A stretch of DNA of 42,931 nucleotides from Opitutaceae bacterium (GTDB lineage Bacteria; Verrucomicrobiota; Verrucomicrobiia; Opitutales; Opitutaceae). Location: positions 1 to 42,931 of the forward strand of contig JAIXVY010000194.1 of NCBI GenBank assembly GCA_027482505.1, given 5' to 3'. Position numbers and translations under genes: made by a program. Shown one piece after another: positions 16,504 through 28,356 of the stretch (position 1 is its first letter; each line of letters begins with the position of its first letter). The notes beneath the pieces were generated by a model. It ran no database searches. It saw nothing but the letters and a program-made list of their open reading frames with translations, and was not told where the DNA came from.

Positions 16504-17898
16504 ATGCCCGTCGCCGCCTCCAGCACCACCAATCTCTGGGAATCCGCCAAATCCGATTTGCGCGGACTCTTCCCCGAAGACGTGTTCAAGCTTTGGTTCG
16601 ACCCCGTGGTGTGTTTGGAAGCCTCCCCCGACCAGCTCGTGCTGGGCGTCCCGAACGACTTCGCCGCGATCTGGATCCATGACAACTACATGGATCTGAT
16701 CGTCCAGCGCCTCCGCCTCACCGCCGGGCGCGAGGTCAAGGTCGTGCTGCGCAAGGCCGAGACCGCCGCCTCGGCCGCTGTCGGTGCCTCTCCCGCCGCC
16801 GAGCCTGCCCGCTCCCGCACCAATCCCGCCACCCCGCGCCGCGCCACCCGCCCGACCGAGGAGCGCGTTCGCCACGCCGCCCTTTCGCCGCGCAACACTT
16901 TCGAGAACTTCGTCGTCGGCTCCAACAACCAGATGGCCGCCGCCGCGGCGCGCGCCGTCGCCGACGCCCCCGGCCAGTCCTACAATCCCCTCTTCCTTTA
17001 CGGCGACACCGGCCTCGGCAAAACCCACCTGATGCATGCCATCGGGCACGCCATCCTGGCCCGCCGCCCCGACGCCCGCATCGCCTACCTCTCGGCCGAG
17101 ACCTTCACCAACGACTTCATCCAGGCGATTCAAGAGAACGCCCTCACGAAGTTCCGCCAGCGCTACCGCCACGTCGACGTTCTCCTCATCGACGACATCC
17201 AGTTCCTCGCCGGCAAGGAGCGCTCCCAGGAGGAGTTCTTCCACACCTTCAACGACCTCCACGGCGCCGGGAAGCAGATCGTGCTCTCCAGCGATCGCCG
17301 CGCCTCCGAGATCGAAAAACTCGAGGCCCGCCTCGTGTCGCGCTTCGAGTGGGGCCTCCCGGCCGACATTCAGCCGGCCGATTTCGAGACCCGCCTCGCC
17401 ATCCTGCGCACCAAGGCCGCCGCCATGAAGTGCGAACTGCCCGCGCCGGTCGCCGCCTTCATCGCTCAGCACATCTCGCGCAACATCCGCCGCCTTGAGG
17501 GCGCCCTCATCAAGGTCGTCTCCTACGCCCAGCTCAGCGGAAAGCCCATCGACCTGCCCGCCGCCGAGATGCTCCTCAAGGACGTCCTGATGGAGCAGGC
17601 CCAGAACCAGCTCACCATCGAGGGCATCCAGAAACGCGTGGCCGACCACTTCCAGATCCGGCACAGCGACATGACCAGCAAGCGCCGGCCCAACAACATC
17701 GCCATCCCCCGCCAGATCGCGATGTATCTCACGCGCAATCTCATCCCGAAGCGCTCTCTCCAGGAGATCGGCGACGCCTTCGGCGGCCGCGACCACGGCA
17801 CCGTCATCCACGCCTGCAAGGCCGTGGACAACATGCTCGCCCACGACTCCCAGATGCGCGGCCAGATCGAGTTCCTCCGCGCGCAGCTCAGCCGCTGA
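16504..17898 (+). CDS. dnaA: Chromosomal replication initiator DnaA
   Basis: The 464-residue protein has all four DnaA domains. Domain I begins near LWESAKSDLRGLFPEDVFKLWF; a proline- and alanine-rich linker spans about 85-128; the AAA+ domain starts at NTFENFVVGSNNQ with Walker A GDTGLGKTH at 167-175 and Walker B LLIDDIQFLAG. The C-terminal DNA-binding domain carries GGRDHGTVIHACKAV, the DnaA-box-binding signature. DnaA opens the origin and loads the helicase. The Walker A has GDTG where many DnaA proteins have GGVG. A strong terminator follows. Confidence 0.97.
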   Translation: MPVAASSTTNLWESAKSDLRGLFPEDVFKLWFDPVVCLEASPDQLVLGVPNDFAAIWIHDNYMDLIVQRLRLTAGREVKVVLRKAETAASAAVGASPAAEPARSRTNPATPRRATRPTEERVRHAALSPRNTFENFVVGSNNQMAAAAARAVADAPGQSYNPLFLYGDTGLGKTHLMHAIGHAILARRPDARIAYLSAETFTNDFIQAIQENALTKFRQRYRHVDVLLIDDIQFLAGKERSQEEFFHTFNDLHGAGKQIVLSSDRRASEIEKLEARLVSRFEWGLPADIQPADFETRLAILRTKAAAMKCELPAPVAAFIAQHISRNIRRLEGALIKVVSYAQLSGKPIDLPAAEMLLKDVLMEQAQNQLTIEGIQKRVADHFQIRHSDMTSKRRPNNIAIPRQIAMYLTRNLIPKRSLQEIGDAFGGRDHGTVIHACKAVDNMLAHDSQMRGQIEFLRAQLSR

Positions 17899-17948
17899 GC
17901 GTCGCCCCGCCTGTCCGCGGCGGATGTTTCGCCCACGCCTCGCCCCAG

Positions 17949-17984
17949 AAATCCCCGGCCGCCGCGCCGGGGATTTTGTTTTTC
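17949..17984 (+). terminator. Intrinsic terminator after dnaA
   Basis: A perfect 11-bp stem (AAATCCCCGGC at 17949-17959 with GCCGGGGATTT at 17966-17976) encloses a 6-nt loop and is followed by a T-rich stretch. It separates dnaA from the next gene. Confidence 0.88.
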
Positions 17985-18049
17985 CCGCGCCGCGGCGGTC
18001 CCTTGCCAAGCCCGCCCGCGCCGCCTAGTTTTCACGCCTCTTTTTTCCC

Positions 18050-18628
18050 ATGTCCCTCACGCCCGAACAAAAAGCCGCTGTTTCCTCCTGGATCGTCGCC
18101 GGCGACAATCTCTCCGCCGTCCAGAAAAAGCTCCGCGACCAGTTCCAAGTGTCGATGACCTACATGGACGTCCGCTTCCTCGTGGACGATCTCAACCTCA
18201 CCCTGAAGGACCCCACGCCCAAGGCCGACGTCAGCGACGTCACCAAGGCCAAGGTCCCGCCCGCGGCCAAACCCGCCGCGGCCGCCGCCCCGGAAAAGAA
18301 GGGCCTGCTCGACAAGGCCAAGGAAAAGCTCGGCCTTGGCGCGAAGGACGCCGCCGCGCCCGGCGAGGAGGATCTGCCCGCCGAGGAGGAAGAGCTTCCG
18401 CCCGTCGGCGGCGTCACCGTGGACGTCGACGGCATCACCCTCATCCCCGGCGCGATCGCGAGCGGCAAGGTCACCTTCAGCGACGGCGTCACCGGCAAGT
18501 GGATCGTCGACAACCAAGGCCGCCCCGGTTTCACCGAGATCAGCCAGCCTGGCTACCGTCCCAGCCGCGAGGACGCCGAGGCCTTCATGCAGGAGCTCGA
18601 CGCCGCCCTGCGCCAAAAGGGCTTCTGA
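18050..18628 (+). CDS. Unrecognised protein with helical N-terminus and small beta-rich C-terminal domain
   Basis: The 192-residue protein starts MSLTPEQKAAVSSWIVAGDN. Residues 1-55 look like a small helical domain (AVQKKLRDQFQVSMTYMDVRFLVDDLNL) and could bind nucleic acid or protein. A charged, low-complexity linker rich in Lys, Ala and Glu spans about 60-120. The C-terminal part, GGVTVDVDGITLIPGAIASGKVTFSDGVTGKW, is beta-rich and probably a separate compact domain. I do not recognise the family. It ends seven bases from the convergent toxin gene. Confidence 0.75.
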   Translation: MSLTPEQKAAVSSWIVAGDNLSAVQKKLRDQFQVSMTYMDVRFLVDDLNLTLKDPTPKADVSDVTKAKVPPAAKPAAAAAPEKKGLLDKAKEKLGLGAKDAAAPGEEDLPAEEEELPPVGGVTVDVDGITLIPGAIASGKVTFSDGVTGKWIVDNQGRPGFTEISQPGYRPSREDAEAFMQELDAALRQKGF

Positions 18629-18635
18629 GCGAGCT

Positions 18636-18932
18636 TTAGCCGCCTCCGCCGCGCAACTTGTCTAGCATTTCGCGCTCGAAGACCTCGTAGACTAGCGCGC
18701 GGCGGTTCATGTAGACGCACTCGATCACCTTGCCCGGGTGGTAGCGGAAAATGATCCGGTAGGGGCCGACGCGCAGGCGATGGAAGCCATCCAGTTCTTC
18801 GCCGAGTGCCTTGATCTCCCCTTGCTCATTTTTGAGCCGTCCCAGCGCTTGTTTCGTCGCGCGTCGATGAGCCATCCCAATAATGGCGAGATAGTCCTTA
18901 ACCTGCTGTTCGACGCGAACGGTGTAACTCAT
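18636..18932 (-). CDS. RelE/ParE family toxin
   Basis: The 98-residue protein has the small RelE/ParE fold pattern: MSYTVRVEQQVKDYL, a helical stretch with RRATKQALGRLKN, then the strands FHRLRVGPYRIIFRYHPGKVIECVYMNRR. RelE-like toxins cleave mRNA on the ribosome and ParE-like ones inhibit gyrase; the sequence does not settle which. It is the downstream gene of a pair, 36 bp after the antitoxin stop. Confidence 0.85.
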   Translation of the reverse strand: MSYTVRVEQQVKDYLAIIGMAHRRATKQALGRLKNEQGEIKALGEELDGFHRLRVGPYRIIFRYHPGKVIECVYMNRRALVYEVFEREMLDKLRGGGG

Positions 18933-18968
18933 GTGTTTTGAGCCTACGCGGAATCTTGAGCGAGCAGA

Positions 18969-19217
18969 TCAGTCCGGAATCTCGTCCAAGTCATAGTAAG
19001 TGCCCTTGCCGTCGCGCGCGTCCCGGATCGCCTGCATCGCTTTTGGGTCCGCCAGTATTTCCATCGTCTCCAGCAGCCCGCTGAGCTGCTCCGCACCGAG
19101 CACATAGGCCACGGTTTTATCGTGCCGTGTAATCGTTGCCATCCGCCCGCTTTCTGCCGTTCGCACGAGCTGAGCCATACTCTTTTGGGCCTCTTTTACA
19201 CTGTATACCGTTTTCAT
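18969..19217 (-). CDS. Phd/YefM family antitoxin
   Basis: The 82-residue protein starts MKTVYSVKEAQKSMAQLVRT, typical of the Phd/YefM N-terminal DNA-binding fold, and continues SGRMATITRHDKTVAYVLGAE. The C-terminal helix, rich in acidic residues, would bind the toxin. Antitoxin-first order and DNA binding suggest autoregulation. A GTATAC palindrome is visible just upstream of the start. The start at 19217 is the only ATG that gives the family length. Confidence 0.88.
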   Translation of the reverse strand: MKTVYSVKEAQKSMAQLVRTAESGRMATITRHDKTVAYVLGAEQLSGLLETMEILADPKAMQAIRDARDGKGTYYDLDEIPD

Positions 19218-19276
19218 GGGAAAAGGCATACTTTTCCCGTGAACCCAAGGCAAGGCCGCGATCACCCGTTTGCCGG

Positions 19277-20437
19277 CTATGCCGGCCGCCAAGCTTCCAT
19301 CAGCTTCCAGACGAATCCGCTGCGGAGGTTCTCCGCCATCAGCAACGTGATGCCCTGATCGATGCCGATCACGTCGCTGCCCACCCATCCCGTGTGCGGG
19401 TTGAAGGCGTCGGCGAAGCCGTAGGGGCCGTAGATTTTTTCGCCCCAGCGCGCGTGCATCTCGCGCAGCGCCGCCGTGCAATCCGCCGGCGTGAAGGGCA
19501 GCGAGCCCGCCGCCGCGCAGGGCACCACCGTGCCGTCGATGCGCGGATCGACCTCGCCGGGCCTGATCGGCGGGCCCCCCCAGTCGAGATAGCCCGCCGC
19601 TCCGTCGGAGGACGTTAGGCCCCACACGTTTTCGCCGTAGAAGGGGAAGCCCGCGGCGAGGTCCTTGCAGAATTGCTTTTGCGCGCGCGTGGCCGCGCAG
19701 GCTTGGGCGAAAAAATTCACGCCGCTCACCTCGTCCTTGTAGCCGCGCCAATCGAGCCAGGCCTGCGGAAACTGGTGCACGAAAAGCGGCGGGTGGTGCA
19801 GGAAACGCTCGCCCGCGTAGTCGACGAAGGGCGTCCGGCGCCACGCGCTCCAGGTCGCGACGGGCACGGGCTTGGTGGCGTCGTGACTCGCGAACCAAGT
19901 CATCGCGTAGTGCTCGGAAAACTGGTCCCAGCTCCAGGGCATTTTCCCGCCCTCGGGTTTCCAGCCGTGGCTGATGCGCCGCTCGGCGTCGAGCAGCCAG
20001 GGCCAGTCGACGCGCGCCTCGACGGCCTGGGCCAGCTCGGCGACCGCGCCGCCGAAATAGACGCCGGCCGAAAGCGCGCCGAAGAGCAGGAGCCCGGTGT
20101 CTATGCTCGAGGCCTCGCAATCCCAGCCGCGCTGGGCGGCGCGGGTGTCGAGGAAGTGGTAGAAAAAGCCGTGCTCATGGGCGGCGTCGCGCCAGAGGGT
20201 GCGCAGCACGCGCTCGGCGCAGGCGCGGCACTCGGCGCGCGATTCCCAGCCGCGCTCGGCGCCGATCACCAGCGCGGTCAGGCCGAAGCCGGTGGCGGCG
20301 ACGCTGGCCATATCGCCGGGCCTGGAGGCGTCGGCCTTGGCGCGGTCGGGGACGAGCCCGGTGTGCGGATGCGCGGTGTCGAAGAAGTAGCGAAAGGCGC
20401 GCCGCGAGAGGTCGTCGAGAAAAGCGTCGTCGGTCAT
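19277..20437 (-). CDS. Glucoamylase-like hydrolase (PF10091, GH144 type)
   Basis: The 386-residue protein begins MTDDAFLDDLSRRAFRYFFD and has the features of the Glycoamylase family (PF10091): GLVPDRAK, ASVAATGFGLTAL, GFFYHFLD, SIDTGLLLFGAL, and a C-terminal GIDQGITLLMAENLRSGFVWKL. Characterised GH144 members act on beta-1,2-glucans, but the specificity here is not known. No signal peptide is seen, so it may be cytoplasmic. A repeat element separates it from ligA upstream. Confidence 0.85.
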   Translation of the reverse strand: MTDDAFLDDLSRRAFRYFFDTAHPHTGLVPDRAKADASRPGDMASVAATGFGLTALVIGAERGWESRAECRACAERVLRTLWRDAAHEHGFFYHFLDTRAAQRGWDCEASSIDTGLLLFGALSAGVYFGGAVAELAQAVEARVDWPWLLDAERRISHGWKPEGGKMPWSWDQFSEHYAMTWFASHDATKPVPVATWSAWRRTPFVDYAGERFLHHPPLFVHQFPQAWLDWRGYKDEVSGVNFFAQACAATRAQKQFCKDLAAGFPFYGENVWGLTSSDGAAGYLDWGGPPIRPGEVDPRIDGTVVPCAAAGSLPFTPADCTAALREMHARWGEKIYGPYGFADAFNPHTGWVGSDVIGIDQGITLLMAENLRSGFVWKLMEAWRPA

Positions 20438-20454
20438 GGGGCTTAGAGGGATTT

Positions 20455-20527
20455 ACCGCAGATTTCGCAGATGAACGCAGATATAAAACCGGTTTGGTTA
20501 TCTGCGCACATCTGCGCCATCTGCGGT
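20455..20527. repeat. Inverted repeat with three CGCAGAT units per arm
   Basis: The left arm (20455-20483) and right arm (20499-20527) are 29 bases each and match as inverted repeats at 25 positions. Each arm contains three copies of CGCAGAT spaced 9-10 bases apart. The loop contains the palindrome AAACCGGTTT (20486-20495). It lies downstream of ligA and upstream of the GH144-type gene. Similar CGCAGAT-type intergenic repeats are, from memory, common in bacterial genomes of this group. It may act as a terminator. Confidence 0.8.
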
Positions 20528-20536
20528 TGAGATAAT

Positions 20537-23284
<2,748 letters not shown>

Positions 23285-23454
23285 TCAACGTGGCAGGCCT
23301 CGCGCCGCCCGACAACGGCGCAACTGCGGATTTTTCACCTCCATCGTGTCGGGCTCGCTCCCGTGAGCCATCCATGAAAACGCGCCCTCCTTCTCTGGCG
23401 CGTTGCCAAGAGGCGGCGAAGTCCATTGGATGGCTTTACCCCACCCCTTCCGCG

Positions 23455-26145
23455 ATGCGCGTCTATCTACTCGGTTTGTCCGCGACCGGCCTGCTGTGTC
23501 TCGCCCCGGCGGTTCGCGCCGCCTTGGATGCCAACTCCGACCAGATGAGCGACGTCTGGCAGGCGCGCTTTTCCGCGCAGACGCTCTCGGCCGCGGCCGA
23601 CACCGACGGCGACGGCTTCACCAATCTTCAGGAGAGCCTACTCGGCACCGATCCCCGCGACGCGGCCTCGCGCCTCGCCCCCGGCGTCACGGCGCGCGCC
23701 GGCGGCGGCGTGGAGCTGGCCTGGCCTTCCCAGCGCGACAAGCGCTACCAACTCGAATCCAGCGCCGATCTGGTCAACTGGTCCCCGGTGCGCGCCATCG
23801 TCGGCGACGGCTCCGCCCGTCGCGAGGGCGTGGACGCCGCCGGCCCGCGCACCTTCGTGCGTGTGCGCGCCGAGGACATCGACACCGACGGCGACGGCCT
23901 CGCCGACTGGGAGGAACGCGTGTCCGGCTTCGATCCCGCGCGCGTTTTCAGCGAGGGTCTGGGCAGCAATCCGACCACGCCCACGACCAGCAATCCGCGC
24001 ATCACCGACTTCGAGCGCGCGCGCACGCTGCTCTCCGCCACCACCCAGACCGTGACCGTCGCCGCGGCCGACCCCGCGATGGCGGAAAACTGGCCCGATC
24101 CCGGCGTGGTCGTGGTGCGGCGCAGCGGCAGGCTCGATCCGCTCACCGTCCAGCTCGCGCTCGGCGGCACCGCCACTTCCGGCGTCGACTTCGCCGCGCC
24201 CGCCTTCCTTTCCGTCACGATTCCCTTCGGCGCCGACGAGGCCTCTTTCTCGCTCACTCCGCTCGCCGATGCCGTCGCCGAGAACGAGGAGACCGTCACC
24301 GTCACCGCTTTGTCCGGTGCGGGCTACACCTTGGGCGCGGCGACATCCGCCACCCTGCGCATCGCCGACGCCTCGGACGGCCGGCCCTCGGAAAAAGCCG
24401 CCGCGCGGTTTCTCGCCCAGGCCGCCTTCGGCCCATCTCCCGCCGAGACCGCGCGGGTGCGCGACCTCGGGTTCGCCGGCTGGCTCGACGCCCAGTTCAC
24501 CCGGCCGGTCAACCTGCACCTGCCCATAGTCCAGGCTTGGCAGACCGAATTGGGCGGCGTCACGAACTCGCCCGTGGTGAGCAACGAGCACCGCATCGAG
24601 GCCTGGTGGCGCCAGGCCATGCGCTCCGATGCCAGCTCCGATCCGTTGCGCCAAAGGGCGGCCTTCGCCCTGAGCCAGATCTTTGTCATCTCCGACCGCA
24701 TGTCGTCCCTCAACGACGACCAGCGCGGCATGACGAGCTATCAGGACACTCTTCTCGCGAACGCCTTCGGCACCTACCGCGATCTGCTCGAGGCGGTGAC
24801 GCGCCACCCCTGGATGGGCCTTTACCTTAGCGCTCTGCGCAACCGGAAGGCCGATCCCGCGCTAAACCGCTTCCCCGACGAGAACTACGCCCGCGAGGTC
24901 ATGCAGCTTTTCTCGCTCGGGCTCTGGCTCCTCAACCCCGACGGCAGCCTCAAGCTCTCCAGCGGCTCCGACCTCGACCCCGAGGGCCTTGTCGTTCCCG
25001 CCGGCCAGCCCATCCCGACCTACGGCGAGGATCAGATCGGGGTGCTGGCGCGCGTTTTCACCGGCCTGAGCTACTCCGCCCGCTTCACCTCCTCGACGAA
25101 TCTGACCGAAATCCCGACCACGCGCTTCAGCGACAGTTTCAACATTCCCTGGCGTCTCATGCGCATGTGGGACTCCGAGCACGACTTGGCGGCCAAGACG
25201 CTCTTCATGCCCGGTCACGGCACGCTCAACCTGCCCGCCCGCGTCGCCAGCTCGCCCGACACCGGCGTCTCCGGCGACGCCGACCTGGATGCCGCGCTCG
25301 ATTTCCTCGCCGCGCATCCGAACGTCGGCCCCTTCATCGGTCGCCAGCTCATCCAGCGTCTCGTCACCTCCAATCCCACCCCCGCCTACGTCGCCCGCGT
25401 CTCGGCCGTTTTCGCCAACAACGGCGCCGGCGTGCGCGGCGATCTGCGCGCGGTGCTTCGCGCCGTCCTGCTCGACCCCGAGGCGCGCGACCCCGCCCGG
25501 GCGGCCGCGCCTGGACACGGCCTCGTGCGCGAGCCTTACACCCGCTACGTCGCCCTCGCCCGCGCCCTCGGCGCCGCGCCCGGCCCCGCCGGCGGCGGTC
25601 GCTACCGCGGCTTCGGCGGCGTGGACGCGGATTTTCTCCAGCGTCCGCTCAGCGCCCCGAGCGTGTTCAACTTCTACTCGCCCTTCCATCAGCCGCCCGG
25701 CCCCGCCGGCGACTCCGGCCTGGTCGCCCCCGAGCTCCAGATCGTCAACAGCGTGACCGCCATCACCGGTCCCAACCGCGTGTCCAGCGCGCTTTCCGTG
25801 ACCGGTTCCACCAGCCTCACCCGGTTCAACTCCACCAGCTATTCCGACGACGTCGCCACCACTGGCGTCGACGAGTCGGAATACAACACCCGCGCCGACG
25901 AGGCGACCTGGCTGCCCCTCGCCTACGGAGATCCCGATGCGCTCACGGCCGCGCTCGACCGCGCCCTTTGCGCCGGCTCGATGACGCCCGCCACCTTCCG
26001 TTCCGTCACGCGCGCCCTCCGCCGCCTCGACGATCCCTCCGCCTCCGGCCTTAGCGCCGCCACCGCCGAGCAGCGCGCCCGCACCCGCCTCCGTGTCGCC
26101 ATCCACCTGGTCGCCGTCTCCGCCGACGCCGCCGTGTTGAAGTAA
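23455..26145 (+). CDS. DUF1800 protein with Calx-beta and calcium-loop regions
   Basis: The 896-residue exported protein starts at the ATG at 23455, which immediately precedes a signal peptide. Residues about 25-60 contain DxDGDG calcium-type loops (DTDGDGFTNLQESLLGTDP), and a second DTDGDGLADWEE follows near 140. A Calx-beta domain spans about 200-300 (TSGVDFAAP, ENEETVTVTAL). The rest is DUF1800, from AARFLAQAAFGPSPAE. DUF1800 proteins are often encoded beside DUF1501 proteins, as here, and the pair is thought to act in the envelope, but its role is not established. Confidence 0.9.
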   Translation: MRVYLLGLSATGLLCLAPAVRAALDANSDQMSDVWQARFSAQTLSAAADTDGDGFTNLQESLLGTDPRDAASRLAPGVTARAGGGVELAWPSQRDKRYQLESSADLVNWSPVRAIVGDGSARREGVDAAGPRTFVRVRAEDIDTDGDGLADWEERVSGFDPARVFSEGLGSNPTTPTTSNPRITDFERARTLLSATTQTVTVAAADPAMAENWPDPGVVVVRRSGRLDPLTVQLALGGTATSGVDFAAPAFLSVTIPFGADEASFSLTPLADAVAENEETVTVTALSGAGYTLGAATSATLRIADASDGRPSEKAAARFLAQAAFGPSPAETARVRDLGFAGWLDAQFTRPVNLHLPIVQAWQTELGGVTNSPVVSNEHRIEAWWRQAMRSDASSDPLRQRAAFALSQIFVISDRMSSLNDDQRGMTSYQDTLLANAFGTYRDLLEAVTRHPWMGLYLSALRNRKADPALNRFPDENYAREVMQLFSLGLWLLNPDGSLKLSSGSDLDPEGLVVPAGQPIPTYGEDQIGVLARVFTGLSYSARFTSSTNLTEIPTTRFSDSFNIPWRLMRMWDSEHDLAAKTLFMPGHGTLNLPARVASSPDTGVSGDADLDAALDFLAAHPNVGPFIGRQLIQRLVTSNPTPAYVARVSAVFANNGAGVRGDLRAVLRAVLLDPEARDPARAAAPGHGLVREPYTRYVALARALGAAPGPAGGGRYRGFGGVDADFLQRPLSAPSVFNFYSPFHQPPGPAGDSGLVAPELQIVNSVTAITGPNRVSSALSVTGSTSLTRFNSTSYSDDVATTGVDESEYNTRADEATWLPLAYGDPDALTAALDRALCAGSMTPATFRSVTRALRRLDDPSASGLSAATAEQRARTRLRVAIHLVAVSADAAVLK

Positions 26146-26164
26146 ACCCAGCCCCGCCTCCGCC

Positions 26165-27712
26165 ATGTCCCGCTCCTTTTCCCGTCGCGAATTTATCGGC
26201 CAGGCCAGCTGCGCGGCCGTGGGCTCCCTCGGCCTGCTTTCCACCCTGCTCAACCTGCGCATGGCCAACTCCGCCGCCGCGCAGGGCCTGCCCTCCGGCG
26301 ACCCGAACGACTACCGCGCGCTCGTGTGCCTCTTTTTCGCCGGCGGCATGGATTCCTACAACCTGCTGCTTCCCGCGCCCGCCTCCGGCGCGCCCTACAA
26401 CACCTACGTGACCACGCGCGGCGGAATCTACGACGCCGTCGCCAACTCCGACGGCCTCGCCTTGCCCTCCTCTTCCGTGCTCCGCCTCGCCGCCCACGCC
26501 TCCGATCCCTTCGGCTACGGCGTCCACCCCCGCTGTGCCGACCACGCCGGCTCGTCCGGCATGGCCTCGCTCTACGGCCAGGGCAGCCTGGCCTTCGTCG
26601 CCAACGTCGGGACCCTCGCCGAGCGGATCACCAAGACCACCTACAACAACTCCACCGCCCGCCGTCCGCGCGGCCTCTATTCCCACTCCGACCAGGTGCA
26701 GCAGTGGCACACCTCCGCGGCCACCGAGGCGCGCACCATCGGCTGGGCCGGCCTCGCCGCCGACCTGCTCCACGCCGGCAACCAGGACGCGCGCGTCTCG
26801 ATGAACATCTCGCTCGCGGGCAACAACACCTGGCAGACCGGGCGCGCGGTGTTTAATTACAACATCTCCAGCACCGGCAGCTCCCTGCCCAGCGACTACG
26901 CCTCGCCCCTCGCCACCCCGGTGGTGGGCACGACCAGCCGCTCCGCCATCCGCACCGCGGCCATCGACAACCAGCTCCAGCAGGAATACCAGAACCTGCT
27001 CGATCGCACCTTCGCGCAAAATTTCCGCGATTCGATCGACGCCAGCGCGGCGTTCAAGGACGCCTTCGACGCCTCCACGCTCGCGACCCTTTTCCCCGGC
27101 GATCCCGGCTACGTGCCGCCCGCGCCCTACACCGCCCCGGTCTCCACCTCCAGCCGCGGCAACGATCCCGCCGTCTCGCTCGGCCAGCAGTTTAAGGCCG
27201 TGCTCCGCACCATCAAGGTCCGCCAGGATCTCGGCCTGCGCCGCCAGACTTTCTTCCTCAACTACGGCGGCTGGGACCACCACGACGAGGTGATCGCCAG
27301 CATGGATCGCATGGTCGACGTCGTGAACCGCTGCCTCGCCGCCTATTGGCAGGGCCTCGGCGAGCTCGGCCTGCGCGAAAAGGTCACGCTCTACAGCGCG
27401 TCCGACTTCGCGCGCACCCTTACTTCCAACGGCGCCGGCTCCGACCACGCCTGGGGCGGCAACGCCTTCGTGCTGGGCGGCGCGGTCAACGGCGGCCGCG
27501 TCTACGGCTCCTATCCCGACCTCGCGCTCAACGGCCCCGCCGTCGTCACCTCGCGCGGCGTCACCCTGCCCGCCGTGTCGGTCGACGAATACTTCGCCGA
27601 GCTCGCGCTCTGGCTGGGCGTGTCGCCCGGCCAGCTCGACAGCGTGCTGCCGCGTATCCGAAATTTCTATACGCCGGGCGCGACCGGTCCGCTCGGCCTC
27701 ATGCGCGCCTGA
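26165..27712 (+). CDS. DUF1501 protein, Tat-exported
   Basis: The 515-residue protein starts with a Tat signal (SRREFIGQA at residues 6-14). The DUF1501 core is visible: LVCLFFAGGMDSYNLLLP, GVHPRCADHA, RGLYSHSDQVQQWHT, FFLNYGGWDHHDEV and SDHAWGGNAFVLGG. The family is distantly related to sulfatases and phosphatases of the alkaline phosphatase fold. It sits 19 bp after the DUF1800 gene and is very probably in the same operon. Enzymatic activity is not known. Confidence 0.92.
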   Translation: MSRSFSRREFIGQASCAAVGSLGLLSTLLNLRMANSAAAQGLPSGDPNDYRALVCLFFAGGMDSYNLLLPAPASGAPYNTYVTTRGGIYDAVANSDGLALPSSSVLRLAAHASDPFGYGVHPRCADHAGSSGMASLYGQGSLAFVANVGTLAERITKTTYNNSTARRPRGLYSHSDQVQQWHTSAATEARTIGWAGLAADLLHAGNQDARVSMNISLAGNNTWQTGRAVFNYNISSTGSSLPSDYASPLATPVVGTTSRSAIRTAAIDNQLQQEYQNLLDRTFAQNFRDSIDASAAFKDAFDASTLATLFPGDPGYVPPAPYTAPVSTSSRGNDPAVSLGQQFKAVLRTIKVRQDLGLRRQTFFLNYGGWDHHDEVIASMDRMVDVVNRCLAAYWQGLGELGLREKVTLYSASDFARTLTSNGAGSDHAWGGNAFVLGGAVNGGRVYGSYPDLALNGPAVVTSRGVTLPAVSVDEYFAELALWLGVSPGQLDSVLPRIRNFYTPGATGPLGLMRA

Positions 27713-27757
27713 GCGCCCCGGGCGAGCTCCGGTCTCCCGCTCCCCGCTTCGTCCCCG

Positions 27758-28327
27758 ATGCCCTCCGCCGCGTCGCGTCGTCCGCTGCTCGAGGCCTGCG
27801 CCTTCGCTGGCGCGCTCCTCGCGGTCGTCTTGCTTGTCGTCTGGTGGCGCGGCGGCGGCGCGCGGGCGCGGCCCGGGCCCGCCCCGACCGCTACGGGGGC
27901 GCCGCATGCCTTCGCGCCCGGAGATCCGCCGCGTTTGCTTTCTCCCCGGGCCGCAGACGCCTCGCGCCCGCCCCTGGCCTGGGAGCGACTGCTCGCGGCC
28001 GACGGTTCGCCGCGCGAGGACCTCGCGGCGCTGTCGGACCTGGTGAAAGGCTATTTGCAGGCCGGACTCGGCGACTCCGCCCGCTCCATCGGCTTCAACG
28101 AGGATCTCGCCGCGGCCCTGACCGACGCCGCGGCGCTGGGCGAAGCGGCCCTGCCGCCGGATCATCCTGCGCTGCGCGACGGACGCGTGATCGACCGCTG
28201 GGGCACGCCCTGGCAGTTGCACCCGGTGGCGTCCGGAGTGGTGGAGCTGCGCAGCGCAGGCCCGGACCGGCGGCTCTATACCGAGGATGACGTGACCGAC
28301 GCCACCGCTTCCGCGGCGGTCGACTAA
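27758..28327 (+). CDS. Membrane-anchored small protein with pseudopilin-like C-terminus
   Basis: The 189-residue protein has an N-terminal membrane segment (LLEACAFAGALLAVVLLVVWW) followed by an exported domain. The C-terminal stretch DRWGTPWQLHP, ELRSAGPDRRLYTEDDV recalls the end of GspG-type pseudopilins (DPWGNPY and YSLGADG). The N-terminus lacks the type IV prepilin cleavage and FTLIEL motif, so it is not a standard pseudopilin. It is 45 bp after the DUF1501 gene and may belong to the same transcript. Confidence 0.7.
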   Translation: MPSAASRRPLLEACAFAGALLAVVLLVVWWRGGGARARPGPAPTATGAPHAFAPGDPPRLLSPRAADASRPPLAWERLLAADGSPREDLAALSDLVKGYLQAGLGDSARSIGFNEDLAAALTDAAALGEAALPPDHPALRDGRVIDRWGTPWQLHPVASGVVELRSAGPDRRLYTEDDVTDATASAAVD

Positions 28328-28330
28328 ACG

Positions 28331-28356
28331 AAAAAACCACCGATTTCTCGGTGGTT
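28331..28356 (-). terminator. Intrinsic terminator on the minus strand, probably the original tRNA-Pro terminator
   Basis: On the minus strand a perfect 9-bp stem (AACCACCGA with TCGGTGGTT) and a 4-nt loop are followed by a run of T residues. It faces the direction of the tRNA-Pro gene at 32067-32143 but is now separated from it by the integrated element. Joining the two sides at the att core would place it just after the tRNA 3' end. It may also act on the plus strand for the gene ending at 28327, but no plus-strand T run follows. Confidence 0.8.
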
